A stretch of DNA of 64,000 nucleotides from Mycobacterium parascrofulaceum ATCC BAA-614. GTDB lineage: Bacteria > Actinomycetota > Actinomycetes > Mycobacteriales > Mycobacteriaceae. This document shows, in pieces, positions 42,827-59,844 of this stretch; positions within the stretch are counted from its first letter, which is position 1; each line of letters starts with the position of its first letter. A program made the translations under genes and the position numbers. The notes beneath the pieces were generated by a model. It had not been told where the DNA came from. It saw only the letters and a list, made by a program, of their open reading frames with translations, and made no database searches. The stretch is from contig NZ_GG770560.1 of assembly GCF_000164135.1 (NCBI RefSeq), positions 31,125 through 95,124 on the forward strand, read 5' to 3'.

Positions 42827-43801
42827 ATGCACGCAATCGAAGTCAGCGAAACCGGCGGCCCCGAGGTGTTGCGCTACGTCGACGCGCCCCAACCCGCGCC
42901 ACGGGCCGGCGAGGTGCTGATCAAGGCCGAGGCGATCGGTGTCAACTACATCGACACCTACTTCCGTTCGGGCCAGTACCCGCGCGAACTGCCGTTCATC
43001 CTCGGTTCCGAGCTGTGCGGCACCGTCGCCGAGATCGCTGACGGCGCCGACGGCTTCCGCGTCGGCGACCGCGTGGTCAGCGCGTCGGCGTCCGGCGGCT
43101 ACGCCGAGTTCGCCTCTGCCCCAGCGTTTTTGACGGCCCACGTGCCGGACGGGGTGAGTTCCGACGTGGCGGCGTCGGTGCTGCTGAAGGGCCTGACCGC
43201 GCACTACCTGTTGAAGTCGGTGTATCCGGTGCAGGCGGGCGACACGGTGCTGGTGCACGCCGGTGCGGGCGGGGTGGGACTGATCCTGACGCAGTGGGCG
43301 CATCTGCTCGGCGCGCGGGTCATCACCACGGTCTCGACGCCGGAGAAGGCGCGGATGTCCCGGGCGGCCGGCGCCGACGAGGTGCTGTCCTATCCCGACG
43401 ACGCGGACGAATTCGGCCGGCGGATTCGTGAACTCACCGACGGAGCGGGCGTCGAGGCCGTGTACGACGGCGTCGGCGCCAGCACCTTCGACGCCAGCCT
43501 GGCCAGCCTGGCCGTGCGGGGCACGCTGGCGTTGTTCGGCGCGGCCAGCGGACCCGTCCCGCCGTTCGATCCGCAGCGCCTCAACGCCGCCGGCTCGGTG
43601 TTCCTGACCCGGCCCTCGCTGGCCCACTTCATCCGCACGGGCCAGGAATTCAGCTGGCGCGCAGAGGAATTGTTCGACGCGATCGCCGGCGGCGCCATCA
43701 ACATCGAGGTGGGCGGGCGCTATCCCCTCGCCGAAGCCGCGCGCGCCCACCAGGACCTGCAGGGCCGCAAGACCGCCGGCTCGATCGTGCTGCTGCCCTG
43801 A
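42827..43801 (+). CDS. qor: NADPH:quinone oxidoreductase
   Basis: The 324-residue zinc-independent medium-chain dehydrogenase reduces quinones. Marks are GVNYIDTYFRSGQYP and the NADPH-binding VHAGAGGVGLILTQWA. No catalytic zinc Cys are seen. ATG 42827 lies close to the shared -10 region, so the message is probably leaderless. Equivalent: Rv1454c. It is convergent with ctaB, 35 bases apart; M. tuberculosis PE_PGRS28 and Rv1453 are missing between. Confidence 0.93.
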   Translation: MHAIEVSETGGPEVLRYVDAPQPAPRAGEVLIKAEAIGVNYIDTYFRSGQYPRELPFILGSELCGTVAEIADGADGFRVGDRVVSASASGGYAEFASAPAFLTAHVPDGVSSDVAASVLLKGLTAHYLLKSVYPVQAGDTVLVHAGAGGVGLILTQWAHLLGARVITTVSTPEKARMSRAAGADEVLSYPDDADEFGRRIRELTDGAGVEAVYDGVGASTFDASLASLAVRGTLALFGAASGPVPPFDPQRLNAAGSVFLTRPSLAHFIRTGQEFSWRAEELFDAIAGGAINIEVGGRYPLAEAARAHQDLQGRKTAGSIVLLP

Positions 43802-43836
43802 ATGAACTCGCTGGCGCCGAGTGTGAGGCGTAGGCG

Positions 43837-44763
43837 TCAGAACAGGTGCGGCAGCGCGATCACCGAGTCGACCGCCAGCGCGCAGAAAACCACCGCGAGG
43901 TAGTTGTTCGACTGCAGGAACAACCGCAGCGGCTTGACCGGCTCGCCGGCACGCACCCCGGCGTACAGCTGGTGGGCCATCGCCAGGAACCAGACCCCGG
44001 CGACCAGGGCGACGGCCGCGTACAGCCAGCCGGTGGCCAGCGCCAGCGCCAGCGTCGCCGCCACCGTCAGCCAGGTGTAGATCAGGATCTGCTTGGTGAC
44101 CTGACGCTCGGTCGCGATGGCGGGCAGCATCGGGACGCCGGCCGCTTTGTAGTCGTCCTTGTAACGCATCGCCAGCGCCCAGGTGTGCGGCGGCGTCCAG
44201 AAGAAGATGATCGCGAACATCACCAGCGCCGGCCAGGCGATGGTGCCGGTGACCGCCGACCAGCCGATCATCACCGGCATGCAGCCGGCCGCGCCGCCCC
44301 ACACGACGTTCTGCGACGTGCGGCGCTTGAGCAGCAGCGTGTAGACGAACACGTAGAAGGCGATGGTGGCGCCGGCCAGGTGTGCCGACAGCATGTTCGT
44401 CGTCCACCAGAGCCAGAAGAACGACGCCACCGACAGCGCCAACCCGAACACCAGCGCGTGGCTGCGCGGGACCGCGGCCCTGGCCAGCGGCCGGCGCGCC
44501 GTGCGCTTCATCACCTTGTCGATGTCGGCGTCCGCTACGCAGTTGAGGGTGTTGGCTCCCCCGGCGGCCAGCATCCCACCGATCAACGTGTTGAGGATCA
44601 GCAGCGGGTCTACGGTGCCGCGGTGGGCGAGCAGCATGGCCGGGATGGTGGTGACGAGCAGCAGCTCGATGACCCGTGGCTTGGTGAGCGCCAGATACGC
44701 CAATACCGTGCCGTGCACTCGGCTCGGTACTTGGGTCGGGGCGACGCGCCCGCGAACGCTCAC
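43837..44763 (-). CDS. ctaB: Protoheme IX farnesyltransferase
   Basis: The 308-residue membrane prenyltransferase turns heme B into heme O. It has nine helices, the Asp-rich motif [18 protein letters not shown], and the second conserved loop [18 protein letters not shown] 44763 is chosen for AAGGAG 7 bases upstream, giving the same length as Rv1451 (308). The longer frame to 44799 is not needed. It is divergent from tkt. Confidence 0.95.
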   Translation of the reverse strand: MSVRGRVAPTQVPSRVHGTVLAYLALTKPRVIELLLVTTIPAMLLAHRGTVDPLLILNTLIGGMLAAGGANTLNCVADADIDKVMKRTARRPLARAAVPRSHALVFGLALSVASFFWLWWTTNMLSAHLAGATIAFYVFVYTLLLKRRTSQNVVWGGAAGCMPVMIGWSAVTGTIAWPALVMFAIIFFWTPPHTWALAMRYKDDYKAAGVPMLPAIATERQVTKQILIYTWLTVAATLALALATGWLYAAVALVAGVWFLAMAHQLYAGVRAGEPVKPLRLFLQSNNYLAVVFCALAVDSVIALPHLF

Positions 44764-45021
44764 GCAATAACTCCTTGGGGTCGCAGCAGCGCGCAGCATC
44801 TACTACACACGATGGTAGACCGCGGGCCGGTGATGGCCCGCCCGCAGGGTCCATTCACCCAGATTTCTCCCAGATATCCGAACTGAATGTCAGGGGCCGA
44901 CGGCCACCGCGTAATTTTCACACCAGCCGGCGGCGGGTACCCGAAATCCTGCACTGCAAGAGCCGGCCCTCCCGCACTAGGGTGGGATTGATCAGCTTGA
45001 TGACCCACAAGGACTGAGTCT
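44764..45021. promoter_or_regulatory. Divergent promoter region of ctaB and tkt
   Basis: A 258-base spacer without a gene. It is less GC-rich near 44800-44900 (for example the ACTACACACGATGGTAGAC stretch, which has short inverted repeats). M. tuberculosis has PE_PGRS27 between these genes, absent here. No specific operator recognised. Confidence 0.4.
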
Positions 45022-47112
<2,091 letters not shown>

Positions 47113-47127
47113 GAAAGGGTGATTCAC

Positions 47128-48246
47128 ATGACTCAGAACCCTAACCTCGCCGCGCTCAGCGCCGCGGGAGTTTCCGTTTGGCTGGACGACTTGTCGCGCC
47201 AGCGCCTGCAGTCGGGCAACTTGCAGGAGCTGATCGACACCAAAAGCGTTGTGGGAGTGACCACCAACCCGTCGATCTTCCAGAAGGCGCTGGCCGACAG
47301 CGACACCTACAACGATCAGATCGCCGAGCTGGCCGAGCGCGGCGCCGACGTCGACGCCACCATCCGCACGGTCACCACCGACGACGTCCGCAACGCGTGC
47401 GACGTGCTGCGCCGGGAATGGGAAGCCTCCGACGGCGTCGACGGCCGGGTGTCCATCGAGGTGGACCCGCGGCTGGCCGCCGAGACCGACAAGACCGTCG
47501 CGCAGGCCGTCGAGCTGTGGAAGATCGTCGACCGGCCGAACCTGTTCATCAAGATCCCGGCCACCAAGGCGGGCATCCCCGCCATCACGGCCGTTCTGGC
47601 GGAAGGGATTTCGGTCAACGTCACGCTGATCTTCTCGGTCGAGCGGCACCGTCAGGTGATGGACGCCTACCTGGCCGGCCTGGAAAAGGCCCGCGAGGCG
47701 GGGCACGACCTGTCCAAGATCCATTCGGTGGCATCGTTTTTCGTGTCCCGGGTGGACACCGAGGTGGACAAGCGGTTGGAGAAGGTCGGCTCCGAGGAGG
47801 CGCAGGCGCTGCGCGGCCAGGCCGGGGTGGCCAACGCGCGGCTGGCCTACGCGGCCTACCAGGAGGTGTTCGAAGGCGGCGATCGCTACGAATCACTCAA
47901 GGGCGACGGGGCCCGCGTCCAGCGCCCGCTGTGGGCGTCCACCGGGGTCAAGAACCCCGACTACTCCGACACCCTCTACGTCACCGAGCTGGTGGCGCCG
48001 AACACGGTGAACACCATGCCGGAGAAGACGATCGACGCCGTCGCCGACCACGGCGAGATCAAGGGTGACACCGTCACCGGCACCGCGTCGGCCGCGCAAG
48101 AGGTGTTCGACAAGCTGGCCGGCGTCGGCATCGACCTGACCGACGTGTTCGTGGTGCTCGAGAAAGAGGGCGTGGAGAAGTTCGTGGAGTCGTGGACCGA
48201 GCTGCTGGAGGAGACACAGAAGCAGCTGGGTTCCGCCTCGAAATGA
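47128..48246 (+). CDS. tal: Transaldolase
   Basis: The 372-residue enzyme transfers dihydroxyacetone units in the non-oxidative pentose phosphate pathway. The Schiff-base Lys is in [12 protein letters not shown], and the start region has [16 protein letters not shown] 47128 has AAAGGG 8 bases upstream and lies 15 bases after tkt. An in-frame ATG or ATT-region start at 47119 would add three residues. The stop overlaps zwf2 as ATGA. Equivalent: Rv1448c. Confidence 0.96.
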   Translation: MTQNPNLAALSAAGVSVWLDDLSRQRLQSGNLQELIDTKSVVGVTTNPSIFQKALADSDTYNDQIAELAERGADVDATIRTVTTDDVRNACDVLRREWEASDGVDGRVSIEVDPRLAAETDKTVAQAVELWKIVDRPNLFIKIPATKAGIPAITAVLAEGISVNVTLIFSVERHRQVMDAYLAGLEKAREAGHDLSKIHSVASFFVSRVDTEVDKRLEKVGSEEAQALRGQAGVANARLAYAAYQEVFEGGDRYESLKGDGARVQRPLWASTGVKNPDYSDTLYVTELVAPNTVNTMPEKTIDAVADHGEIKGDTVTGTASAAQEVFDKLAGVGIDLTDVFVVLEKEGVEKFVESWTELLEETQKQLGSASK

Positions 48247-49787
48247 GTCCGGCTCGTACCGCAGCACAATGGCATAACCCGCTACGGGACAAGCTCGACA
48301 AGCGGCTGCCGAGGATCGCCGGCCCCTGCGGCATGGTGATCTTCGGGGTCACCGGCGACCTGGCCCGCAAGAAGGTGATGCCGGCCATCTACGACCTGGC
48401 GAACCGCGGGCTGCTGCCGCCGAGTTTCTCGCTGGTGGGCTTCGCCCGCCGGGACTGGGAAACGCAGGATTTCCGCAAGGTGGTCTACCAGGCCGTGAAG
48501 GATCACTGCCGGACGCCGTTCCGGGAGGAGAACTGGGAGCGCCTCGCCGAGGGATTCCGTTTCGTCCCAGGGTCTTTCGACGACGACGAGTCATTCGGCC
48601 GGCTGGCCGAGACCCTGGACAAGCTTGACGCCGAGCGTGGCACCGGCGGCAACCACGCCTTCTACCTGGCCATCCCGCCGAAGTCCTTTCCGGTGGTATG
48701 CGACCAGTTGCACCGGTCCGGGCTGGCCCGCCCGCAGGGCGACCGGTGGAGCCGGGTGGTCATCGAGAAGCCGTTCGGGCACGACCTGGAGAGCGCGCAG
48801 GCCCTCAACCATGCGGTCAACGCGGTCTTCCCCGAGGAAGCGGTGTTCCGCATCGACCACTATCTGGGCAAGGAGACGGTGCGCAACATCTTGGCGTTGC
48901 GGTTCGCCAATCAGCTCTTCGACCCGATCTGGAACTCGCACTACGTCGACCACGTCCAGATCACCATGGCCGAGGACATCGGGCTGGGCGGGCGCGCCGG
49001 CTATTACGACGGCATCGGCGCCGCCCGCGACGTCATCCAGAACCACCTGATGCAGCTGCTGGCGCTGACTGCGATGGAGGAGCCGGTCAGCTTCAACCCG
49101 GCGGCGCTGCAGACCGAGAAGATCAAGGTGCTCTCGGCGACCCAGCTGGCCCAGCCGCTCGACGAGACCACCAGCCGCGGCCAGTACACCGGCGGCTGGC
49201 AGGGCGGCGAGAAGGTGGTCGGGCTGCTCGACGAGGAGGGGTTCGCCAAGGACTCCACCACCGAGACGTTCGCCGCGATCACGCTCGAGGTCGACACGCG
49301 CCGGTGGGCCGGCGTGCCGTTCTATCTGCGGACCGGAAAACGCCTGGGCCGCAGGGTGACCGAGATCGCGCTGGTCTTCAAACGCGCCCCCCACCTGCCG
49401 TTCGACGCCACCATGACCGACGAGCTGGGCACCAACGCGATGGTGATCCGGGTGCAGCCCGACGAGGGCATCACGCTGCGGTTCGGCTCCAAGGTGCCGG
49501 GAACCGCGATGGAGGTCCGCGACGTCAACATGGACTTCTCCTACGGTTCGGCGTTCGCCGAGGAGTCACCGGAGGCCTACGAACAGCTGATCCTCGACGT
49601 GCTGCTGGGCGAGCCGTCCCTGTTCCCGGTCAACGCGGAGGTCGAATTGGCCTGGCAGATCTTGGATCCCGTGCTGGACAACTGGGCGGCCGACGGCAAA
49701 CCGGAGCCCTACGAGGCGGGCACCTGGGGCCCGGAGTCCGCGTTCGAGATGCTGCGCCGGGCCGGACGCGAATGGCGGCGGCCGTGA
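48243..49787 (+). CDS. zwf2: Glucose-6-phosphate 1-dehydrogenase
   Basis: The 514-residue NADP enzyme has the same length as Rv1447c. Nucleotide motif [10 protein letters not shown] and the active-site signature RIDHYLGKE are present. It makes 6-phosphogluconolactone, the first oxidative step. ATG 48243 overlaps the tal stop, and its own stop overlaps opcA. OpcA, encoded next, is an allosteric partner in related species. Confidence 0.97.
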   Translation: MSPARTAAQWHNPLRDKLDKRLPRIAGPCGMVIFGVTGDLARKKVMPAIYDLANRGLLPPSFSLVGFARRDWETQDFRKVVYQAVKDHCRTPFREENWERLAEGFRFVPGSFDDDESFGRLAETLDKLDAERGTGGNHAFYLAIPPKSFPVVCDQLHRSGLARPQGDRWSRVVIEKPFGHDLESAQALNHAVNAVFPEEAVFRIDHYLGKETVRNILALRFANQLFDPIWNSHYVDHVQITMAEDIGLGGRAGYYDGIGAARDVIQNHLMQLLALTAMEEPVSFNPAALQTEKIKVLSATQLAQPLDETTSRGQYTGGWQGGEKVVGLLDEEGFAKDSTTETFAAITLEVDTRRWAGVPFYLRTGKRLGRRVTEIALVFKRAPHLPFDATMTDELGTNAMVIRVQPDEGITLRFGSKVPGTAMEVRDVNMDFSYGSAFAEESPEAYEQLILDVLLGEPSLFPVNAEVELAWQILDPVLDNWAADGKPEPYEAGTWGPESAFEMLRRAGREWRRP

Positions 49788-50695
49788 TCATCGACATGCC
49801 GGACACGACCACCACCGCAGTCAACAAGAAGCTCGACGAACTGCGGGAGAAGGTCGGCGCCGTGACCATGGGCCGGGTGCTGACGCTGATCATCGCGCCG
49901 GACAGCGACGCCATCCTCGAGGAGTCCCTCGAGGCGGCCAACAACGCCAGCCACGAACATCCCAGCCGGATCATCGTCACGATGCGGGGCGACCCGTACG
50001 CCGACGAGCCCCGCCTGGACGCGCAACTGCGCGCGGGCGGAGACACCGGCGCCACCGAGGTGGTGATCCTCAACCTGTCCGGGGCGCTGGCCGGGCACGC
50101 CGCCAGCGTGGTCACCCCCTTCCTGCTGCCCGACATTCCGGTGGTGGCGTGGTGGCCCGACATCGCTCCGGCCGTTCCGGCCCAGGACCCGTTGGGCAGG
50201 TTGGCGATCCGGCGCATCACCGACGCCACCAAGGGAACCGATCCGTTGTCGGCGATCAAGGGCCGGCTGCCCGGGTACACCGCCGGCGACACCGATCTGG
50301 CCTGGGCCCGCATCACCTACTGGCGGGCGCTGCTGACGTCCGCGGTCGACCTGCCGCCCCACGAACCGATCGAGTCGGCCCTGGTGTCGGGTCTGAAAAC
50401 CGAACCGGCGCTCGACATCCTCGCGGGCTGGCTGGCCAGCCGGATCGAGGGCCCGGTGCGCCGGGCGGTCGGCGAGCTGAAGGTGGAACTCGTGCGCAAG
50501 AGCGAGACCATCGTCTTGAGCCGGCCCCAAGAGGGCAGGACGGCGACACTGAGTCGCACCGCCAAGCCGGACGCGCTGCTTCCCTTGGCACGCAGGGAAA
50601 CCGGCGAGTGCCTCGCCGAAGACCTGCGACGGCTGGACCCCGACGAGATTTACCAGACAGCGTTGGAAGGCATTGAGAAAGTGCAGTACGTGTGA
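49784..50695 (+). CDS. opcA: Oxidative pentose phosphate cycle protein OpcA
   Basis: The 303-residue protein is the assembly or activating factor for glucose-6-phosphate dehydrogenase. Marks include [15 protein letters not shown] and the C-terminal [23 protein letters not shown]. Length equals Rv1446c. GTG 49784 overlaps the zwf2 stop (GTGA), and the stop overlaps pgl in the same way. Confidence 0.94.
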   Translation: MIIDMPDTTTTAVNKKLDELREKVGAVTMGRVLTLIIAPDSDAILEESLEAANNASHEHPSRIIVTMRGDPYADEPRLDAQLRAGGDTGATEVVILNLSGALAGHAASVVTPFLLPDIPVVAWWPDIAPAVPAQDPLGRLAIRRITDATKGTDPLSAIKGRLPGYTAGDTDLAWARITYWRALLTSAVDLPPHEPIESALVSGLKTEPALDILAGWLASRIEGPVRRAVGELKVELVRKSETIVLSRPQEGRTATLSRTAKPDALLPLARRETGECLAEDLRRLDPDEIYQTALEGIEKVQYV

Positions 50696-51438
50696 GCACC
50701 ATCATCGAGGTTTTCCCGGAGGCTCAGGCCCTGGTCGACGCGGCCGCGAGCCGACTGGCCGACAGCATCCGCACCGCCGTGGCGGCCCGGGACCGGGCGC
50801 TGGTCGTGCTGACCGGCGGCAGCAACGGCATCGGGTTGCTCAAGTCCCTGGCCGGGCACGACATCGCCTGGCCCAAGGTGCATTTGTTCTGGGGCGACGA
50901 ACGCTACGTCCCCGAGAACGACGACGAACGCAACGACAAGCAGGCGCGGGAGGCATTGCTGGACCGCATCGACATCCCGTCCAGCCATGTGCACACGATG
51001 CCCGCCAGCGACGGCGAGTTCGGCACCGACCTCGCCGCCGCGGCGCTGGCCTACGAGCAGCTCCTGGCGGCCAACGCCGCGGCCGGCCAACCGGTGCCGA
51101 ATTTCGACGTGCACCTGTTGGGCATGGGCCCGGAGGGCCACGTCAACTCCCTGTTCCCCGACACCCCGGCCGTGCTGGAGACCAGCCGCATGGTGGTCCC
51201 CGTCGAGGACTCCCCCAAGCCGCCGCCACAACGAATCACGCTGACGCTGCCCGCGGTTCAGCGTTCCCGCGAAGTCTGGCTGATGGTGTCCGGGTCCGCG
51301 AAGGCCGACGCGGTGGCCGCGGCCGTCGGCGGCGCCGCGCCCGTCTCGGTGCCCGCCGCCGGGGCGATCGGCCGGGAAACCACGCTCTGGCTGCTCGACG
51401 AGGAGGCCGCGGCCAAGCTGCCGTCCCGCCCCGGCTAG
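50692..51438 (+). CDS. pgl: 6-phosphogluconolactonase
   Basis: The 248-residue enzyme hydrolyses the lactone made by Zwf2. Marks are [31 protein letters not shown] and [18 protein letters not shown] 50692 overlaps the opcA stop. It is the last of the coupled set of three oxidative-branch genes. Equivalent: Rv1445c, also called devB. Confidence 0.95.
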   Translation: MSTIIEVFPEAQALVDAAASRLADSIRTAVAARDRALVVLTGGSNGIGLLKSLAGHDIAWPKVHLFWGDERYVPENDDERNDKQAREALLDRIDIPSSHVHTMPASDGEFGTDLAAAALAYEQLLAANAAAGQPVPNFDVHLLGMGPEGHVNSLFPDTPAVLETSRMVVPVEDSPKPPPQRITLTLPAVQRSREVWLMVSGSAKADAVAAAVGGAAPVSVPAAGAIGRETTLWLLDEEAAAKLPSRPG

Positions 51439-51474
51439 CCCCCGCCCGGTCGCGTCCGGGTCATAATGACGGTC

Positions 51475-51855
51475 ATGGCAGACAGAACCGTGCGCGGCGG
51501 CCAAGAGCGGAGCCGGATCAAAACCCTCACCCAGGCTGCGTTGAACGCCGACAAGACGGTGGAGCAGGTCGAAGACGTCCTCGACGGCCTCAGCACGACC
51601 ATGAAGGACCTGAACGCCTCCCTTTCGCGGCTGAACGCCACGGTCGAACGCATGGAGAGCGGACTGGACCACCTGGACGGCACCCTGTCGCGGCTGGACG
51701 ATCTGGCGCGCCGGCTGATCGTCCTGGTCGAGCCGGTAGAGGCGATCGTCAGCCGGATCGACGAGATGGTGAAGGTGGGCGAGACGATGATGACGCCGCT
51801 CGCGATGACCGAGCACGCGGTGCGCGGTGCGCTGGATCGGCTGCGCAACCGCTGA
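51475..51855 (+). CDS. Small coiled-coil protein (Rv1444c type)
   Basis: The 126-residue protein is predicted to be almost wholly helical, with heptads over about 20-100 (LNASLSRLNATVERMESGLDHLDGTL-like pattern). No signal peptide or membrane helix is seen. ATG 51475 has CATAAT seven bases upstream and may be leaderless; ATG 51466 would add three residues. It follows pgl by 36 bases. No function is known; shape suggests a structural or phasin-like role. Confidence 0.75.
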   Translation: MADRTVRGGQERSRIKTLTQAALNADKTVEQVEDVLDGLSTTMKDLNASLSRLNATVERMESGLDHLDGTLSRLDDLARRLIVLVEPVEAIVSRIDEMVKVGETMMTPLAMTEHAVRGALDRLRNR

Positions 51856-51867
51856 GCCGTCACCGCC

Positions 51868-52680
51868 CTACATCTTGGTGGAGCGGGCCATCACGAAGCT
51901 GTACAGGCCGTAGGTGATGATCCCGACGGCGGCGGCGATCAGCAGCGCCGCGCCGTAGGGCTGGGCCCCGAGCGTCTTGAGCGCCCCGTCGAGCCCGGTG
52001 GCCTTCTTCGGTTCCGAGCGGCAGGCCGCGACGATCACCAGGGCGCCCGTCAGGGCGATCACGACCCCCTTCCCGATGTATCCGGCCACGCCGACCCGCC
52101 GCACCAGGTCGCCCGATTCGCCCTTGAGGTCGTCGACGAAGTTGCGGCTGGCGCCCTTGTAGACGTGGTAGCCACCGACCGCGACGATGACCCCGCCGGC
52201 GGCGATGAGCGCGACGGTGCCCCCGGTCGTCGCCATCAGGCGCGCGCTGATGCTCGAATTCTGTTGGTCGGCCGGCCTTCCCGCACCCCGGGCGAACCCG
52301 AATGCGGAGTACGCGAACACCAGGTAGACCCCCGCCAGTCCCAGGGCCTTCGCCCGCGACGACGCGTCCGACGACGAGCCCGTCGAGTCGCGGTCGCATG
52401 ACCGGCCGAGGGCCGTCTCGACGAGGCGCCACAGGCCCATCGCGAACAGGGCGGCCGCGGCGATCCACAGCGCGAGCGGGCCGCCCGGTTTGGCCGCCAA
52501 CGTCGCCAGGGCACCGGTTTGGTCGGCCGTGCCGCCGTCGCCGCAGGCGACGCGGATGGCCAGGTAGCCGACGATCAGGTGCAATACCCCGTTGACGACG
52601 TACCCGACGCGGGCCAGCCGTTCGAAGACGCCGTTCTGGGCCAATTCAGCCGCGGCGCCCGGCGACACGATGTCCGACAT
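51868..52680 (-). CDS. DUF1206 membrane protein
   Basis: The 270-residue membrane protein has six helices in three repeated pairs. Each repeat opens with a pattern like LARVGYVVNGVLHLIVGYLA (residues 22-41; then ALGLAGVYLVFAYSAFG and RVGVAGYIGKGVVIALTGAL), as in the DUF1206 family. It starts 16 bases after ppc on the same strand, so the two may be co-transcribed. It is convergent with the coiled-coil gene. No function is known. Confidence 0.87.
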   Translation of the reverse strand: MSDIVSPGAAAELAQNGVFERLARVGYVVNGVLHLIVGYLAIRVACGDGGTADQTGALATLAAKPGGPLALWIAAAALFAMGLWRLVETALGRSCDRDSTGSSSDASSRAKALGLAGVYLVFAYSAFGFARGAGRPADQQNSSISARLMATTGGTVALIAAGGVIVAVGGYHVYKGASRNFVDDLKGESGDLVRRVGVAGYIGKGVVIALTGALVIVAACRSEPKKATGLDGALKTLGAQPYGAALLIAAAVGIITYGLYSFVMARSTKM

Positions 52681-52696
52681 GGCCTAGGGATGCCCA

Positions 52697-55504
<2,808 letters not shown>

Positions 55505-55549
55505 GCGTCCCAGTATCGGTGCGGATCACGCGGTCCGCCCGCCGGCGGG

Positions 55550-55783
55550 TCACCGGTACTTGATCAGCAGGGCCACTCCGATGATGGAGACCAGCCAGAT
55601 GCCGGTGATGAACAGCGTCAACCGGTCCAGGTTCTTCTCCACCACCGTCGAGCCGGAAAGGCTGGACTGCACACCGCCGCCGAACAGCGTCGACAGGCCG
55701 CCACCCTTGGCGCGGTGCAGCAGCACCAGCAACACCACCAGCACGCTGGTGACCACCAGGGTGATCTGCAGGGCCAACTCCAT
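55550..55783 (-). CDS. secG: Protein translocase subunit SecG
   Basis: The 77-residue protein has two membrane helices, joined by a loop with GGGLSTLFGGGVQSSL, the SecG hallmark. It belongs to the SecYEG channel. ATG 55783 starts the family sequence MELALQITLVVTS and equals the M. tuberculosis length; a TTG extension to 55858 has no homology. ppc follows downstream. Confidence 0.95.
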   Translation of the reverse strand: MELALQITLVVTSVLVVLLVLLHRAKGGGLSTLFGGGVQSSLSGSTVVEKNLDRLTLFITGIWLVSIIGVALLIKYR

Positions 55784-55969
55784 GCCCGGCAGCATACCGG
55801 GTCCGATCAGCGCGCTGCGGTGCCATCCCTCAGTCCCAGGGCCTCGTGTTAGGCTCAAAGCGAGATGCTCGGCCGAGCCGTGAAGCGCCTGGCATCGAGC
55901 GATTCCTCGCTACAGTCGCTATTTGATTTCGCACAGTTGCTACGTGCCCAACACGAAGACGTGGCGATT

Positions 55970-56653
55970 GTGACTGATTTTGAAGGTCTGAACGGCGAAG
56001 ACCCGGTCGCGCAGGCGTTGGTGGGTGGCGCACCGCAGCGCATGGGGACATTCCGGTTCCACTTCGAGGACGAACGCTGGGAGTGGTGCGACCAGGTGGC
56101 GCGGTTGCATGGCTACGAACCGGGCACTGTGACCCCGACGACCGAATTGGTGCTCGCGCACAAACATCCCGACGACCGCAACCAGATCGCCGCGTCCCTC
56201 AATGACATCCGGCGCAACCACGGGGCATTCAGCACCCGGCATCGCATCGTCGACGTCCAGGGCAACATCCACCAGGTGGTCGTGGTCGCCAATCAGCTGC
56301 TCGATGCGTCGGGCGAAGTCGTTGGCACCGAGGGTTTTTACGTCGACGTGACGCCGTTGGACGACGAGCAGCAGCAGGCGCTGAACGCCGAGGTGGAGAA
56401 GTTCAGCAAAAACCGAGCCGTCATCGAACAGGCCAAGGGCATGTTGATGGTGATCTACGGAATCGACGAATCGACGGCGTTCGTCCTCCTGAAATGGCGG
56501 TCCCAGGAGAACAACGTCAAGCTGCGACCACTCGCACGCCAAATCGTCAGGGAGTTCCTGGCGCTGTCACGCCGGGACGTCCACCCGCTTCGATCCGCGT
56601 ACGACGACATCGTACTGACGGCCCATCTGCGGATCGACTCGCGCCGCCGCTGA
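55970..56653 (+). CDS. PAS-ANTAR regulatory protein
   Basis: The product has a PAS fold (WEWCDQVARLHGYEPGTV, then STRHRIVDVQGNIHQVVVVANQLLD) and a C-terminal ANTAR domain (NRAVIEQAKGMLMVIYGIDESTAFVLLKWRSQ). ANTAR domains bind paired RNA hairpins and act in antitermination. GTG 55970 gives 227 residues; an ATG at 55865 would give 262, but third-position GC there is only about two thirds, unlike coding sequence around it. It is divergent from secG and convergent with tpi. No kinase lies nearby, so the PAS domain may sense directly. Confidence 0.85.
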   Translation: MTDFEGLNGEDPVAQALVGGAPQRMGTFRFHFEDERWEWCDQVARLHGYEPGTVTPTTELVLAHKHPDDRNQIAASLNDIRRNHGAFSTRHRIVDVQGNIHQVVVVANQLLDASGEVVGTEGFYVDVTPLDDEQQQALNAEVEKFSKNRAVIEQAKGMLMVIYGIDESTAFVLLKWRSQENNVKLRPLARQIVREFLALSRRDVHPLRSAYDDIVLTAHLRIDSRRR

Positions 56654-56657
56654 CGGC

Positions 56658-57443
56658 CTACGGAAGGGGCCCGCCGGCGGCGATCGCCGCCAGCGTCGCG
56701 AACTGCTCACCGTCCAGGGACGCCCCGCCGACCAGCGCCCCGTCGATGTCGTCGCGGGCGATGATGTCGCCGATGTTCTTGGCGTTCACCGAGCCGCCGT
56801 AGAGCACCCGCACGGTGTCGGCGACCTGCGACGAGGCGAGGGACGCCAGCGTTTCGCGGATCGCCGCGCACACCTCCTGGGCGTCGGCGGCGCTCGCCAC
56901 CCGCCCGGTGCCGATCGCCCACACCGGCTCGTAGGCGACGACCACCTTGCCGATCTGCTCGGCGGACAGCCCGGCCAGCGAGCCGCGGAGTTGCTCCTCG
57001 CAGTGGCCGACGTGCCCGCCGGCCTCCCGGACGTCCAGGTGCTCGCCGATGCACACGATCGGGGTCAGCTCGTGCTTGAGGGCCGCCGCGGTCTTGGCGG
57101 CCACCAGCGCGTCGTCCTCGTTGTGATAGGTGCGCCGCTCGGAGTGGCCCACGACGACGAAGCTGCAGCCCAGCTTCGCCAGGAACGCGCCGCTGACGTC
57201 ACCGGTGTAGGCGCCCGAGTCGTGCTGGGACAGGTCCTGGCCGCCGTAGGTCAGGCGCAGCTTGTCGCCGTCGACCAGGGTTTGCACGCTGCGCAGGTCG
57301 GTGAACGGCGGCAGCACCGTGACGTCGACCTTGTCGTAGTACTTGTCCGGCAGCGCGAACGCGATCTTCTGCACCAGCGCGATCGCCTCGAAGTGGTTGA
57401 GGTTCATCTTCCAGTTGCCGGCGATCAGCGGCTTGCGGCTCAC
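56658..57443 (-). CDS. tpi: Triosephosphate isomerase
   Basis: The 261-residue glycolytic enzyme has GNWKMN (substrate Lys), the catalytic His in VVVGHSERR, the catalytic Glu in [13 protein letters not shown] and the phosphate loop [11 protein letters not shown]. Length equals Rv1438. GTG 57443 overlaps the pgk stop (GTGA). It is last in gap-pgk-tpi. Confidence 0.97.
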   Translation of the reverse strand: MSRKPLIAGNWKMNLNHFEAIALVQKIAFALPDKYYDKVDVTVLPPFTDLRSVQTLVDGDKLRLTYGGQDLSQHDSGAYTGDVSGAFLAKLGCSFVVVGHSERRTYHNEDDALVAAKTAAALKHELTPIVCIGEHLDVREAGGHVGHCEEQLRGSLAGLSAEQIGKVVVAYEPVWAIGTGRVASAADAQEVCAAIRETLASLASSQVADTVRVLYGGSVNAKNIGDIIARDDIDGALVGGASLDGEQFATLAAIAAGGPLP

Positions 57444-58678
57444 GCGTCTCCTCCACCTGGTTGCGGCTCCCCGAGCACCTCGATGCCCGGCAGCGTCTTG
57501 CCTTCGAGGTACTCCAGCGACGCACCGCCGCCGGTGGAGATGTGCGAGAAGTCGCCCTCCGGGATGCCCAGCGCGCGGACCGCGGCCGCGGAGTCACCGC
57601 CGCCCACCACGCTGAACGCGCCCTTGCCGGTCGCCGAGGCGATGGCCTCGGCCACACCGCGGGTGCCCGCGGCGAACGCCGGGAACTCGAACACGCCCAT
57701 CGGGCCGTTCCAGAACACCGTCTTGGCGTTGGACAACAGCGCGCCGAAGCGCTTGACCGACTCCGGACCGATGTCCAGGCCGATCATGTCGTCGCCGATG
57801 GCGTCGGCGGCCACCGTCCGCGGCGGCGCGTCGGCGGCGAACCGCTCGGCCACCACGACGTCCTTCGGCAGCCGCAGCACGTCGACGTAGGTGTCCAGCA
57901 GCCGGCGGCAGGTATCGACCATCTCCTCTTCGAGCAGCGATTTGCCCACCGAAAACCCTTGCGCGGCAAGGAAGGTGAAGCACATCCCGCCGCCGATCAC
58001 AATGCTGTCGGCCTTGGTGGCCAGCGATTCGATGACGCCGAGCTTGTCGGACACCTTCGACCCGCCGAGCACCACCGCGTAGGGGCGGGTGGTCGAGCTG
58101 GTCAGCTGCTCCAGCACCCGGATCTCGTCGGCCACCAGCGTGCCGGCGTAGTGCGGCAGCAGCGTGGCCACGTCGTACACCGAGGCCTGCTTGCGGTGCA
58201 CCACCCCGAACCCGTCGGAGACGAAAGCCCCTCCGGGCGAGACCAATTCGGCGAGTTCTCGGGCGAGCGCGAGCCGCTCGCCGTCGTCCTTGCTGGTCTC
58301 CCGGGGATCGAACCGGATGTTCTCCAGCAGCAGGACGTCGCCGTCGGTGAGGCCCTCGGCGCGGGCCAGCGCGTCGCCGCCGACGACATCACCGGCGAGC
58401 TGCACGTGCCGGCCCAGCTGCTCACCGAGCGCGGCGGCGACCGGCGCGAGCGACAGCTTCGGGTCGGGCCCGTTCTTCGGCCGGCCGAGATGCGCGGTGA
58501 CCACCACCCTGGCGCCGGCGTCGACGAGCGCCTGCAACGTCGGCACCGACGCGGTGATCCGCCCCGGGTCGGTGATGACGCCTTCCTCGTCGAGCGGGAC
58601 GTTCAGGTCGGAGCGCACCAGCACGCTCCGGCCCGAAACCCCTTCGGCCAGCAGGTCTTTCAGAGTTTGAACTGTCAC
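57440..58678 (-). CDS. pgk: Phosphoglycerate kinase
   Basis: The 412-residue enzyme makes ATP in glycolysis. Marks are [23 protein letters not shown], and the nucleotide loop [13 protein letters not shown]. Length equals Rv1437. GTG 58678 lies 13 bases after gap; the stop overlaps tpi. Confidence 0.97.
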   Translation of the reverse strand: MTVQTLKDLLAEGVSGRSVLVRSDLNVPLDEEGVITDPGRITASVPTLQALVDAGARVVVTAHLGRPKNGPDPKLSLAPVAAALGEQLGRHVQLAGDVVGGDALARAEGLTDGDVLLLENIRFDPRETSKDDGERLALARELAELVSPGGAFVSDGFGVVHRKQASVYDVATLLPHYAGTLVADEIRVLEQLTSSTTRPYAVVLGGSKVSDKLGVIESLATKADSIVIGGGMCFTFLAAQGFSVGKSLLEEEMVDTCRRLLDTYVDVLRLPKDVVVAERFAADAPPRTVAADAIGDDMIGLDIGPESVKRFGALLSNAKTVFWNGPMGVFEFPAFAAGTRGVAEAIASATGKGAFSVVGGGDSAAAVRALGIPEGDFSHISTGGGASLEYLEGKTLPGIEVLGEPQPGGGDA

Positions 58679-58691
58679 GACTGCCTTGGAC

Positions 58692-59774
<1,083 letters not shown>

Positions 59775-59844
59775 CTAGATCAGCAACCCGGGCCGTTGCC
59801 GCCCCGGTTCCCGCGACCGGTGTGACGTCAGCGACGCGGCTTGC

